From Candidatus Gastranaerophilales bacterium (GTDB taxonomy: Bacteria; Cyanobacteriota; Vampirovibrionia; Gastranaerophilales; Gastranaerophilaceae): 64,000 bases of DNA. The position numbers were made by a program, and so were the translations under genes. Under the pieces are notes generated by a model, which ran no database searches, had not been told where the DNA came from, and worked only from the letters and a program-made list of their open reading frames with translations. This document shows, piece by piece, positions 15,373 to 24,415 of this stretch. The stretch lies in the NCBI GenBank assembly GCA_944323945.1, contig CALUUL010000004.1, forward strand, positions 1 to 64,000, given 5' to 3'. Every line of letters begins with the position of its first letter. Position 1 is the first letter of the stretch.

Positions 15373-16548
15373 ATGAAAAGAGCAATTGTTATAGTAATAG
15401 ATTCAATGGGTTGCGGAGCTATGCCGGATTGCAGTGAATATTCGGATATTCCGGAATGTAATACATTGTGTAATGTAGCAAAAGCAGTTGGCGGTTTAAA
15501 TATACCAAATTTTTATAAAATGGGACTCGGCAATTTAGGCGAAGTTTTGGGTGTTCCAGCCAATTCTGATTCAATAGCAGAATATGGAATAATGAAAGAA
15601 AAATCAAAAGGGAAAGACACTACAACCGGACACTGGGAAATGATGGGGCTTGTTCTTGATAATCCATTTAAAGTTTATCCAAACGGATTCCCTGAAGAAC
15701 TTATAAAAATGTTTATAGAAAAAACAAAATGCGGAGGCATTTTAGCAAACTTTCCTGCCTCAGGAACAAAAGTTATTGAAGACTATCATCAAGAACATTC
15801 TAAAACCAAATTTCCTATCATTTACACAAGTGCAGACAGCGTTTTTCAAATTGCAGTTGATATTGATGTAATACCATTAGAAACTTTATACAATTATTGT
15901 AAAATTGCAAGAGAACTTTTAACAGATAAATATAATGTTTCAAGAGTTATAGCTAGACCATATAGAATGATAAACGGAAAACCAACTAGAATTAGCAGCC
16001 TAAGACGTGATTATTCTGTTGAACCTTTCAAAGATTCAACTTGCGATATTATATTAAAAAACAAAGGAATAGTAATTGGTATAGGCAAAATTGAAGATAT
16101 TTTTGTAGGTAAAGGCATTTCGCATGCTATTCATACAGGCGGAAATACAGAAGGTCTTGAAATCACATTAAAAGCTGTTAGGAATGAATTAAACCTTGAT
16201 GAATTAAAGTGTAAAAAATACAATATAGAAAAATATGATAAGCAGTTCATTTTTACAAATCTTGTGGATACGGATATGCTTTATGGTCATAGAAATAATG
16301 CTCAAGGTTACGCAAAAGCGATAGAAGAAATAGATTCATACCTGCCTAAAATAATTGATGCAATGACTGAAGAAGATCTTCTTATAATAACGGCAGACCA
16401 TGGCTGCGACCCTACAGTTCCTGGTACTGACCATACAAGAGAACAAGTTCCTATTATTGTTTATTCAAAAAATGGAAAAATAGGAAGACTTCCCGAAATA
16501 AATTCTTTTGAATATGTATCAAAAAGAGTTTTAGATTGGCTTATGTAA
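15373..16548 (+). CDS. deoB: Phosphopentomutase
   Basis: A 391-residue alkaline-phosphatase-superfamily protein. The N-terminal metal/catalytic region VIDSMGCGAMPD, the KGKDTTTGHWEMMG block and the C-terminal metal sites ADHGCDPTVPGTDHTRE are all present. It interconverts ribose-1-phosphate and ribose-5-phosphate (and the deoxy forms), linking nucleoside salvage to the pentose phosphate pathway. GGGGTG lies before the ATG. The SGNH gene begins 5 bases after its stop, suggesting coupled translation. Confidence 0.97.
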   Translation: MKRAIVIVIDSMGCGAMPDCSEYSDIPECNTLCNVAKAVGGLNIPNFYKMGLGNLGEVLGVPANSDSIAEYGIMKEKSKGKDTTTGHWEMMGLVLDNPFKVYPNGFPEELIKMFIEKTKCGGILANFPASGTKVIEDYHQEHSKTKFPIIYTSADSVFQIAVDIDVIPLETLYNYCKIARELLTDKYNVSRVIARPYRMINGKPTRISSLRRDYSVEPFKDSTCDIILKNKGIVIGIGKIEDIFVGKGISHAIHTGGNTEGLEITLKAVRNELNLDELKCKKYNIEKYDKQFIFTNLVDTDMLYGHRNNAQGYAKAIEEIDSYLPKIIDAMTEEDLLIITADHGCDPTVPGTDHTREQVPIIVYSKNGKIGRLPEINSFEYVSKRVLDWLM

Positions 16549-16553
16549 ATAAA

Positions 16554-17180
16554 ATGGAATACAAGTTAAAAAAAATCCTATGTTTTGGAGACAGTAATAC
16601 ATACGGTTTCAATCCAATAAACGCTAAAAGATATAACATACATAAAAGATGGACTGGCATACTACAGAATTTATTAAAAGATAAATACGTTGTAATTGAA
16701 GCCGGATGTAACAATAGAACTTGCTTTATGGATAATCCTGATGGTGAAGAACATACAGGATATAAAGCTATAAAGAAATATTTGAACCGCGAGACTGATA
16801 TTCTTATTCTGGCATTAGGAATAAATGATTTGCAAAAAATTTATAATTATAATGAAGAATCAATTAAAATCGGCCTTGCCCAAATAATTGATATAGCAAA
16901 CGATATAAATCCAAATCTTGACATTATAATATTAGTCCCATCAGTAATCACTACGGACATTTATAATGGATATTTCTGCCAACTTTTTGATAAAAAATCA
17001 ATAGAAGAATCAAAAAAACTAAATAACATTTATCAAAATATAGCCAAAGAAAAAAAGTGCAAGGTCATTAACCTTAATGATTTCGTAAATGTTTCTAAAA
17101 CAGATGGAATACATTATGATGAAAATGCCCATAAAACTATAGCAGAAATTTTACAAAATTATTTTCTTAACTTGACTTAG
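16554..17180 (+). CDS. SGNH/GDSL-family hydrolase
   Basis: A 208-residue protein. SGNH block I is ILCFGDSNTYG with the nucleophile Ser, the block III region has LALGINDL, and block V DGIHYDENAH supplies the Asp-x2-His pair. This fold hydrolyses esters or acetyl groups on lipids, sugars or arylesters; the substrate cannot be told. There is no signal peptide, so it is probably cytoplasmic. The ATG at 16554 is preferred over an in-frame TTG at 16536 inside deoB. Neither has a strong ribosome site, so reinitiation after the deoB stop is likely. Confidence 0.9.
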   Translation: MEYKLKKILCFGDSNTYGFNPINAKRYNIHKRWTGILQNLLKDKYVVIEAGCNNRTCFMDNPDGEEHTGYKAIKKYLNRETDILILALGINDLQKIYNYNEESIKIGLAQIIDIANDINPNLDIIILVPSVITTDIYNGYFCQLFDKKSIEESKKLNNIYQNIAKEKKCKVINLNDFVNVSKTDGIHYDENAHKTIAEILQNYFLNLT

Positions 17181-17228
17181 CATTGTCATTGTAATTTAAT
17201 TTATAATTAACTCAATAGGTAGAAAGTT

Positions 17229-18146
17229 ATGAATATAGTCGAAAAAATCAATAAATTAAAAAAAGAAAAGAATGCAATTATACTTACCCATTGTTATCAA
17301 AATATAGAAATTGATGAAGTTTCTGATTACGTTGGTGATTCATTATACCTTAGCAGAGTTGCTTCTCAGACTAATGCAGATATAATTGTTTTCGCTGGTG
17401 TCTATTTTATGGCACAAAGTGCAAAAATACTTTCACCTAATAAAAAAGTATTAATACCTGATATGACTTCAGGTTGTCATATGGCAGATATGATAGACGT
17501 TGAGAATTTAAGATTATTTAAGAAAAAACATCCCAACATTCCTGTTGTATGCTATATTAATTCAACAGCAGAAGTAAAAGCTGAATGTGATATATGTTGT
17601 ACAAGCTCTAATGCTGTAGATATAGTAAAAAATTTAAATGTGCAAAAGGTTTTATTTGCACCTGACAATTACTTAGGGAAATGGATAGAAAATAAGCTTC
17701 AAGATGTTGAAGTTATAACTTTTAACGGTTTTTGCCCTGTACATTTAAGAATAAGACCTGAAGATATAATGGAAGCAAGAAAAAGCTATCCTGAAGCATT
17801 GATACTTGCTCATCCTGAATGTCATTATGAAGTATCTAAATTGGCTGATTTTGTAGGGTCTACAAAAGAAATTATGGAATTTTCACAGAAAAGTGATAAA
17901 AAACAATTTGTAATTGCAACAGAAAAAGGTGTTGTAGAAAGATTAAACAGAGACAGTAAATTAAATAATTGGGGCAAAGAATTTATTTTAATTAATGAAA
18001 ATATAATATGCCATAGTATGAAATATAATACTTTAGAAAAAATCTATGATACGTTATTAAACGAAAAAAACGAAATTACATTAGATAAAAATATAATTGA
18101 AAAAGCAAGATTAAGTATAGATAGAATGTTTAATTTAAAGAAATAA
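17229..18146 (+). CDS. nadA: Quinolinate synthase A
   Basis: A 305-residue protein. Family motifs are present: ILTHCYQN, DYVGDSL, PDMTSGCHMADM with the first cluster Cys, GFCPVH with the second, and a late Cys in ICHSMKYNTLEKI. HPECHYEV is also conserved. It condenses iminoaspartate and dihydroxyacetone phosphate to quinolinate using a [4Fe-4S] cluster, in de novo NAD synthesis. nadB and nadC are not in the window. A TATAAT about 26 bases upstream and AGG before the ATG suggest its own promoter. The small ferredoxin gene follows, with its own promoter. Confidence 0.96.
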   Translation: MNIVEKINKLKKEKNAIILTHCYQNIEIDEVSDYVGDSLYLSRVASQTNADIIVFAGVYFMAQSAKILSPNKKVLIPDMTSGCHMADMIDVENLRLFKKKHPNIPVVCYINSTAEVKAECDICCTSSNAVDIVKNLNVQKVLFAPDNYLGKWIENKLQDVEVITFNGFCPVHLRIRPEDIMEARKSYPEALILAHPECHYEVSKLADFVGSTKEIMEFSQKSDKKQFVIATEKGVVERLNRDSKLNNWGKEFILINENIICHSMKYNTLEKIYDTLLNEKNEITLDKNIIEKARLSIDRMFNLKK

Positions 18147-18177
18147 AAATTCCTATTTTAAAATTAAATTTTAATGT

Positions 18178-18183
18178 TATAAT
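18178..18183 (+). promoter_or_regulatory. Ferredoxin gene -10 box
   Basis: TATAAT lies about 50 bases upstream of the ferredoxin ATG, with AAGGAG at 18220-18225 as ribosome site. No clear -35 box. Confidence 0.5.
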
Positions 18184-18231
18184 TTAGATGTTATAGTTAA
18201 ATTAAGTTAGTTAAACAAAAAGGAGACAATA

Positions 18232-18408
18232 ATGAAAATTACCGTTAACGATAGTTGCATAGCTTGCGGAGCATGTGAATCAGTATGTGATGCAGTATTT
18301 TCAGTAGAAGATAAAGCAGTTGTAAATGAAGGCGCTATTGCAGGAAATGAAGATTGCGTAAAAGAAGCTGCTGATTGCTGCCCTGTTAATGCTATTGAAG
18401 TTGAATAG
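18232..18408 (+). CDS. Small single-cluster [4Fe-4S] ferredoxin
   Basis: A 58-residue protein. Cys9-x2-Cys12-x2-Cys15 plus Cys50-Pro ligate one [4Fe-4S] cluster. Cys19 and Cys42 sit where Thermotoga-type ferredoxins have a disulfide, and the C-terminal pattern (Cys-x-Lys-x-Ala-Ala-Asp, then CPVNAI) is also like that type. It is a low-potential electron carrier in the cytoplasm. AAGGAG lies 6 bases before the ATG. It has its own -10 box and an intrinsic terminator, so it is probably monocistronic and well expressed. It is a plausible electron donor for iron-sulfur enzymes such as the glutamate synthase and radical SAM proteins here, which is inference. Confidence 0.95.
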   Translation: MKITVNDSCIACGACESVCDAVFSVEDKAVVNEGAIAGNEDCVKEAADCCPVNAIEVE

Positions 18409-18433
18409 TTATTTATTAATAATAAACAAAGTT

Positions 18434-18463
18434 AAAGAGTGATTTAAAGTCACTCTTTTTTTT
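18434..18463 (+). terminator. Intrinsic terminator after ferredoxin gene
   Basis: Stem AAAGAGTGA / TCACTCTTT with a 7-base loop and a run of T residues, 26 bases after the ferredoxin stop codon. Confidence 0.9.
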
Positions 18464-18532
18464 AATGTCTTCTGAAGTAGAATAAATCTATAACAATTTT
18501 TATAGTATTAAAAATAATTAAATTTAACAAAA

Positions 18533-19189
18533 CTATACTCTAGCAAAAAAACTGATGATTTCTTTAGTATTGTTAGCACAATATATAGGATTATATATGT
18601 TTATTTCTTCTTTAGTCTTAAACCCAAAACCATATGTAACACCAATAAAATCAATACCAAGCTCAGTTGAAGCTTTTGCATCATGGAAACTATCTCCAAT
18701 CATAACAACATCTTTATTTTGACAACCACATAACATTATAGATTGATTAATAATATCTTTCTTTGTTAATTTATTTTTATTATCGGCACCACATACAAAA
18801 TCAAAATATTTATCAAATTTAAAAAATTTTGATAATTTAGTTGCATAATCTTGTCTTTTATATGTCGCAATTGCCAGCATATAACCTTTTTCTTTTAAAT
18901 ATGCTAATAGTTCATATATTCCATCATATACATATGCCTTAAAAACATCACCATTAGAATAACATTCACGAAAATAATTAGCATATTCTTGGGCAACAGA
19001 TTCATTAACTTCATAATATTTCATAAAAGAATTTTGTATGGGAGGACCAACAAATGACAATAAATCATTATTTGATAATTTTCTTAATTTAAAATATTCA
19101 ACTGTTGACATAACAGAAGAGAGAATACCTTCTTGTCCATTTATTAATGTCCCATCCACATCAAAAATTATAGCTTTATATTGTGGCAT
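18533..19189 (-). CDS. HAD-family phosphatase (phosphoglycolate-phosphatase-like)
   Basis: A 218-residue HAD hydrolase. Motif I is FDVDGTLING, motif II is in IATYKR, and motif III/IV is MIGDSFHDAKAS. A helical cap occupies about residues 15-80. The ATG at 19189 is chosen because GAGG lies 6 bases before it; it overlaps the aldolase gene end by 14 bases, and an ATG at 19216 is upstream in frame. It is the last gene of the polysaccharide operon, directly after the aldolase and the CMP-transferase. By context it could dephosphorylate an aldolase product before nucleotide activation, but that is inference. Confidence 0.87.
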   Translation of the reverse strand: MPQYKAIIFDVDGTLINGQEGILSSVMSTVEYFKLRKLSNNDLLSFVGPPIQNSFMKYYEVNESVAQEYANYFRECYSNGDVFKAYVYDGIYELLAYLKEKGYMLAIATYKRQDYATKLSKFFKFDKYFDFVCGADNKNKLTKKDIINQSIMLCGCQNKDVVMIGDSFHDAKASTELGIDFIGVTYGFGFKTKEEINIYNPIYCANNTKEIISFFARV

Positions 19190-20798
19190 TTTGAACCTCT
19201 TTACGTAAATATTCACTATCAGTTATAAAATTAATCTGAATATACTTACTATATGTTTTCAATTGTTTTGCAATTACTTCATTAAAGAGTTTTATGTCTT
19301 GTTTATCTTTTGATAACGTAATATTATCTTCAAAATAATTATCTTTATTTAATATAGAAAAACCATCAAAACCTGCAAAAGCAATATCTTTTATTCCGAT
19401 CTTGATAAAAAACTCTAACAACATACTCATAGAATTATCAGGAATCAAAGATTTTTCATTAATTAATTTTGCATAATTTAAAATATAATCTACACCATTA
19501 TCAATAGGAGTAATATTTGATGTTATAATAACTTTTGTATTCTTCCTTCTTTGCAATAACTTATTACCAAAATTTTCATATCTCTTAGAATTTGAAATAA
19601 AAACATAATCAAGATTATAAAGTTCGCTCAAATGATTAACAGATATAATAATTGGATTGTTTCTTTTTATATAATTATTAATTACTCCCCGTTCTCTAAC
19701 TATTGAACCTCCTGGACCAAGAATCAATAATTTACTTCCTTTAAGATTTTCTTCTAAACACTTATATGTATCTGTATCATCAATATACTTAGTTTGATAT
19801 TTTAAATATAATTCTTCTATATAAGCCTTGTCAAAAGATAATTTTTTGTCTTCTTCTATCATTTCCAAAATTGAATTAATTGACTTCACTGATAAAGTAT
19901 TTTTATTACTTAAATATTTTGTATATTCGGGATGTGTTTTATTCAAAGCACATATGTAATAAGGCAAAGAATAACCCCATGTATGTTCTTCTTTTATTGG
20001 TAATATACTATTTTGAATACATTCTAATAGTTCATAAATATCATAATTTTTATTAAAATTTTCATTCAAGTACATTGCAAGTAATTCACTTCCACAATTT
20101 CCTGCACTTTTCCCAATTCCATATAAAGAACTATCTAATACAATTTCCCTATTTGTTCTAATATTTAAAAGTTCTATGCAATTTGCATATGCAAGCTGAA
20201 AGTTATTATGTGAATGATAGCCAATAGCTACATTTTCTTTTAAATTAGTATCTATTAAATAAAAATATCTCGATAATCTATCTTTATGTAATAAACCATA
20301 TGTATCCACTAAAGACATAGCATTAGGTGCTAATATATTTACTAAATCAATTAGATCTAACATTTCTTTATCTGAATATGTAGTAATTGATACGGGTTGA
20401 ACAAAAACTATATATCCTTTTTTCTTTAATTCAAAACAAAAATTAATTGCTGGTTCTATATCTTTTTTCTTAAAAATTACTCTTATTCCATCTAAATAAG
20501 AATCTTTTGCTAATGATATATTGTCAAGTGAACATGTACCATAGTCAATCATTCCGACTACTATAGAGTTTTTCTTATCTTGTTGAGAAAAGATAATATC
20601 GAAAGAAGAAGTACTAGGATTGATTGTCTTATTCTTATTAAAAACTCTTCTATCATCAATAAAACCAAGTTCGATAATATCAATATTTGATTTTACTAAA
20701 CGATTAAAAATACTAATTATATTTTGATATCCAAAATTCCAATCATTAACAAAACCTCCATCTCTTAAAGTACAGTCAAGTAATTTAATATTTCGCAT
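19176..20798 (-). CDS. HMGL-like aldolase fused to a C-terminal Rossmann-like domain
   Basis: A 540-residue two-part protein. Residues 1 to about 290 form an HMG-CoA-lyase/DmpG-like TIM-barrel aldolase: DCTLRDGG at 8-15 and the metal-binding His-x-His at 195-197 (GYHSHNN). From about 354 a Rossmann-like domain starts with LLILGPGGSI and ends with a conserved AGFDGF, resembling MptE/DUF115-type domains of polysaccharide clusters. Known relatives of the first half make or cleave 4-hydroxy-2-oxo acids with pyruvate. It lies between a CMP-sugar-synthetase-like gene (2-base gap) and a HAD phosphatase. A role in making an activated 2-oxo sugar acid is inference. Confidence 0.82.
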   Translation of the reverse strand: MRNIKLLDCTLRDGGFVNDWNFGYQNIISIFNRLVKSNIDIIELGFIDDRRVFNKNKTINPSTSSFDIIFSQQDKKNSIVVGMIDYGTCSLDNISLAKDSYLDGIRVIFKKKDIEPAINFCFELKKKGYIVFVQPVSITTYSDKEMLDLIDLVNILAPNAMSLVDTYGLLHKDRLSRYFYLIDTNLKENVAIGYHSHNNFQLAYANCIELLNIRTNREIVLDSSLYGIGKSAGNCGSELLAMYLNENFNKNYDIYELLECIQNSILPIKEEHTWGYSLPYYICALNKTHPEYTKYLSNKNTLSVKSINSILEMIEEDKKLSFDKAYIEELYLKYQTKYIDDTDTYKCLEENLKGSKLLILGPGGSIVRERGVINNYIKRNNPIIISVNHLSELYNLDYVFISNSKRYENFGNKLLQRRKNTKVIITSNITPIDNGVDYILNYAKLINEKSLIPDNSMSMLLEFFIKIGIKDIAFAGFDGFSILNKDNYFEDNITLSKDKQDIKLFNEVIAKQLKTYSKYIQINFITDSEYLRKEVQNATI

Positions 20799-20800
20799 AA

Positions 20801-21469
20801 CTAATCCATTCTTAATTTTTTATACATAAATTCTGCATACTCAAAATCTATCATATCATCAATATCAATTGACTCAACCTTATCAATTGTATATAAATAA
20901 GGCTTAAATCCAAAAATATCACGCTTCTTTATCATTAAATTTTTATCTATTATATTTACTGCATGATTTATTGACACTATATTAGGTAAATCTTGACTTC
21001 TTGGTTTTTTATCTGGATTATAATTTATCGCTTTACCATCTAACCATAAAAATTCTTTTACTAAATTTACAGTATTCAAAGAATCATATTCATCTAATGT
21101 TTTATATTTTTGAATACAGGAACTAACAGTTTCCGTTTTTACCAGTGGATTGGTCGCATTTGCAAATACCATCACATCAGCATTAAAATTTTCTGCAATA
21201 TTTACATATAATTCGTTTGGAGAAACTTCAGACGTAGCATAATATTCATCCCTTTTAACAACTTCAGCTCCAAGAGAACTTGCAATTTCAAGCATTCTAT
21301 CATCATTAGAATTAACAACAACACCATTTAATTCAGGAACTGCTAATAGCTGCTTTATTTTAATTTCTAATAAGCTACTATCAGCAAATGGTGCTATATT
21401 TTTATTTTTGACTCTTATTGATCCTGAACGAACAGCAATTAAAGCTTTATATTGTTTATTGTTTTGCAT
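20801..21469 (-). CDS. CMP-nonulosonate/acylneuraminate cytidylyltransferase-like protein
   Basis: A 222-residue GT-A-fold nucleotidyltransferase of the NeuA/KdsB type. The opening ALIAVRSGSIRVKNKN has the substrate-binding Arg-Ser-Gly-Ser and Lys-Asn residues, followed by FANATNPL and a late DIDDMIDF. It should activate a 2-keto sugar acid with CTP. The exact sugar (sialic, legionaminic, Kdo-like or another) cannot be told, and no NeuB-type synthase is present. The ATG at 21469 has AGGA 6 bases upstream and overlaps the end of the preceding HAD gene by 14 bases. An ATG at 21484 is an alternative. Confidence 0.85.
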   Translation of the reverse strand: MQNNKQYKALIAVRSGSIRVKNKNIAPFADSSLLEIKIKQLLAVPELNGVVVNSNDDRMLEIASSLGAEVVKRDEYYATSEVSPNELYVNIAENFNADVMVFANATNPLVKTETVSSCIQKYKTLDEYDSLNTVNLVKEFLWLDGKAINYNPDKKPRSQDLPNIVSINHAVNIIDKNLMIKKRDIFGFKPYLYTIDKVESIDIDDMIDFEYAEFMYKKLRMD

Positions 21470-23366
21470 TTTGTTCCTTTCCAAAATCCTTAAATTTTAC
21501 ATTTTCAATAATTTTTCTTGTATTTTCATCTATATTTTTAGATAAATATTTCAAATATTTTAATGAACATTCCGTAGAAATATCAATATTTTCATACAAT
21601 TTAAAATACTGTTCTATAAAGTTTTCAACTCCTTTTAAATAAGATAAAATAGTTATATTTTCACTTGAATCTTCTAAAACAGGATATATTAAATGGTCCT
21701 TCTCCTTATACCCAATTGTTTGTGAATGAGGAGCTCTTGCTATTCTTTCAAGAACAATATTAACCTCATTACTATAGTTATATACTATCCTACATATATT
21801 ATTTTCTGGAACCTTTGTTGTACTTAATTCATAAAAAAAGGTAGTTACATCTTGTGGCATTATATCAGAAAAAGCTGTTGCCAACATATTTTGTGTATTT
21901 CCACTTCCTCGTAAATCAACAAATGCAAAATTTTTTTCAGAAAAGTCTATCTCTTGTAATAAATATTTCTTTAATAAATTGTAAGCTTTTTGGTACTTGT
22001 CATATAAATGTTTTATAAATTTTTTATTATACCTAAAATTAATACATAATTCATCTAATTCAGAACACGAAATATTTTTTGAATTAATAATTTTTTCTGG
22101 GAAAAAGCGTTTAATTTCTGCTTTTGATAAATTTAACATTTCAAATAAAATTTTTGTATCAAATTTATAAACATATAACAGATCTTTTATATCTATTTTT
22201 CTTGAAGCAAAACAAGGTAACTGCCACGCTAAACGAGAACCATATATGTATTTTGTTTTTATTTCCATATTTTTCATATTTATTATATGATCAGTTATTG
22301 CTTTTAAAATATAACCATCCCGAGCTATAAAATATAAAGTATTTATATTATGTCTTTTAGAATAGTCTAATATAAAATTACAATATGAAATTAGTATAGG
22401 AGCAATAAAATTTGAACCAAAATCTTCATAAACATTTTTATTCTTAAATAACCTTGTTAATTTTGAAACGCCGATAACTTTCTGTAATTCAATATTTCCT
22501 ATATTATTTTCTAATAAGATTTTTTCATGTAATTGAAGTTCTGGATATTCAAATCTATTTGCCTTTATTCCAAGGGATAATGGTATTTCATAGTCTGAAA
22601 ATCTATTATCTCCATAGTGTTCCCACTCTGAATATTTTATATTAAATTTTTTATGTAATTTTTCAAACAGTTTTTTGCTACTTTTGGTTAAATTCTCTTC
22701 TGAAGAAACAAAAATAGGAATATTACTAAAAATATTATCAAATTTTAATAAAAACAGTCTTATTGTTTCAGATGAATGATACATATCAGAAATTAATACA
22801 ACTTTCTTTTGGTTATAAACTAATTCTTTTATTTTTTCTATATTGCTTTTTATTGGAACAAAATTTTCTAACTCTGTATTAATTTCTAATTGCATCAAGA
22901 TTTCTTTTTGTTCATTTGATAATGAATAATTTTTTGCAATCTCATTATATATATCCTCAAATTTTATATCATAAACATCATATAAGCTTCTATTGTAATC
23001 TCTAATATGATTTTCTGTAGTTTGTCTAATATTTTTAAAATTTGATATTAAATAAGGATTTATGCTCTGATATTCCTTATTTTTTTTCAATTTACTCTCA
23101 ATTTCCCAAAAAATACCTATAGGCTGTGCAGTTTTTCTAGTTATTAATGTATCAAATATATCAAAAGAATATAATTTTAAACTATTCGAATCTTGTACTT
23201 CTTGAATAGGTTCTGCCAACTCTTCAGTACCATAAATACTCATTTTTGGGAAAAGCTCATAATATTTTTCTAATACTCCACATTTTTCTATTTCACCATA
23301 TGCAACAACCGGATATCCACAAAATATTATCTCTCTTCTTTTACCAACTTTTATCTTTTTAATCAT
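21456..23366 (-). CDS. HAD-domain protein of surface-polysaccharide type (COG5610-like)
   Basis: A 636-residue protein. Residues 1-30 include a hydrophobic FCGYPVVAYG segment reminiscent of the modules on neighbouring proteins. A HAD domain follows: motif I SFDIFDTLITRK with Asp69 and Asp72, motif II VLISDMYHSSE, and a late YGDNRFSDYE. The C-terminal 350 residues have no recognised fold and end in a charged tail. Large HAD proteins of this architecture are common in LPS/capsule loci, but their reaction is not established to my knowledge. AGGA precedes the ATG. It overlaps the cytidylyltransferase gene. Confidence 0.78.
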   Translation of the reverse strand: MIKKIKVGKRREIIFCGYPVVAYGEIEKCGVLEKYYELFPKMSIYGTEELAEPIQEVQDSNSLKLYSFDIFDTLITRKTAQPIGIFWEIESKLKKNKEYQSINPYLISNFKNIRQTTENHIRDYNRSLYDVYDIKFEDIYNEIAKNYSLSNEQKEILMQLEINTELENFVPIKSNIEKIKELVYNQKKVVLISDMYHSSETIRLFLLKFDNIFSNIPIFVSSEENLTKSSKKLFEKLHKKFNIKYSEWEHYGDNRFSDYEIPLSLGIKANRFEYPELQLHEKILLENNIGNIELQKVIGVSKLTRLFKNKNVYEDFGSNFIAPILISYCNFILDYSKRHNINTLYFIARDGYILKAITDHIINMKNMEIKTKYIYGSRLAWQLPCFASRKIDIKDLLYVYKFDTKILFEMLNLSKAEIKRFFPEKIINSKNISCSELDELCINFRYNKKFIKHLYDKYQKAYNLLKKYLLQEIDFSEKNFAFVDLRGSGNTQNMLATAFSDIMPQDVTTFFYELSTTKVPENNICRIVYNYSNEVNIVLERIARAPHSQTIGYKEKDHLIYPVLEDSSENITILSYLKGVENFIEQYFKLYENIDISTECSLKYLKYLSKNIDENTRKIIENVKFKDFGKEQNAKQ

Positions 23367-23392
23367 TTTTATATCCTATTTCTATTTGTTAA

Positions 23393-24415
23393 TTATCTTT
23401 TTCTTATATATTTTTTATAAAAATCAATACATTCTTTTTCTGTAGTTTTTACATGAAATTTTATAGCACCCTCTGGAATTTTAAGTTGCTGAAATCCAAC
23501 AGGTTTAAAAATACGGGTATAAAGAGGATAGTGAACAAACCCGTTTCGCCAGTAACAAATACCATTATCCCTCAACCTTGCCGCAAAATCACAAAAATGT
23601 ATAAACCACATATTCTCCAAATAAAAAGTCTCAGCCTTTATTCGTTTAGTATCTCGTAAATATGTAAAAAACAAGTCTAAATTCACAATTGATTTAGGAT
23701 CTTTCCAAGAAAAAGTGGGATAATTATCCAGCCATTTTTTACGAACTGATTTTAATATTTTAAACCAATTTATATTGTTTTGGGTATATGTTATACCAAA
23801 AGTCCAATGTTTTCCTCTACACCACGAGTACCACATATCCAAAGAAAAAATATTAATTTGATTTTTAATTGCATAATCTTGAATTTTTAACAATAAATTT
23901 GAAATCAAATCCACATTGCCAAGCAAAACAGTATCATCAGCATCTATATTCCAAAAATGTTTAGCTCCTATTTTTTTTGAATGCAAAAATGTAGTAAGAT
24001 GAGCTAACGCAGCATTTGTCCAAGCTTTATTCGCTGTTTTTGATGCAATTTTTCTCAGAAATTGACTTCTGCAACTCTTTATAATCTTTATATCATCATT
24101 CGGAAAAATTATATTTTTTTTAATTGATTCTGTAATTTTAGGATTATCTGAAATTATATAATAATCGCAATCCATTTTTTCTACAATATTTATCCAATTT
24201 TGGAGACAAGGTAAACTGAAATATCGAGTTGAATTAATTTTTAGATAAAATACTGGTTTTTCTTTATCTATTTTCTTTCTTTTTTTATTTAGTAATATTC
24301 TTATTTCTTTGTTTTTTTCACTCTCGATTTTTTCAAATATTGGAATACCAAACAATCTATATTGAATATTTTTTTCTTCTGTGTTTTTTAATTGAATTTT
24401 ATCTATAATGCTCAT
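23393..24415 (-). CDS. Probable GT-A-type glycosyltransferase with N-terminal module
   Basis: A 340-residue protein. Residues about 17-30 carry the motif YRLFGIPIFEKI shared with its neighbours. From about 55 a GT-A-like fold is suggested: FYLKINSTRY, a YYIISDNPK strand, and the acidic NIDADD (Asp158, Asp160, Asp161) typical of a metal-binding DxD. Many Trp and aromatic residues follow, ending in a basic tail. There is no signal peptide. Its ATG overlaps the preceding stop by one base (TAATG), so translation is coupled. The sugar transferred is unknown, and the family assignment is from motif pattern only. Confidence 0.72.
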   Translation of the reverse strand: MSIIDKIQLKNTEEKNIQYRLFGIPIFEKIESEKNKEIRILLNKKRKKIDKEKPVFYLKINSTRYFSLPCLQNWINIVEKMDCDYYIISDNPKITESIKKNIIFPNDDIKIIKSCRSQFLRKIASKTANKAWTNAALAHLTTFLHSKKIGAKHFWNIDADDTVLLGNVDLISNLLLKIQDYAIKNQINIFSLDMWYSWCRGKHWTFGITYTQNNINWFKILKSVRKKWLDNYPTFSWKDPKSIVNLDLFFTYLRDTKRIKAETFYLENMWFIHFCDFAARLRDNGICYWRNGFVHYPLYTRIFKPVGFQQLKIPEGAIKFHVKTTEKECIDFYKKYIRKR

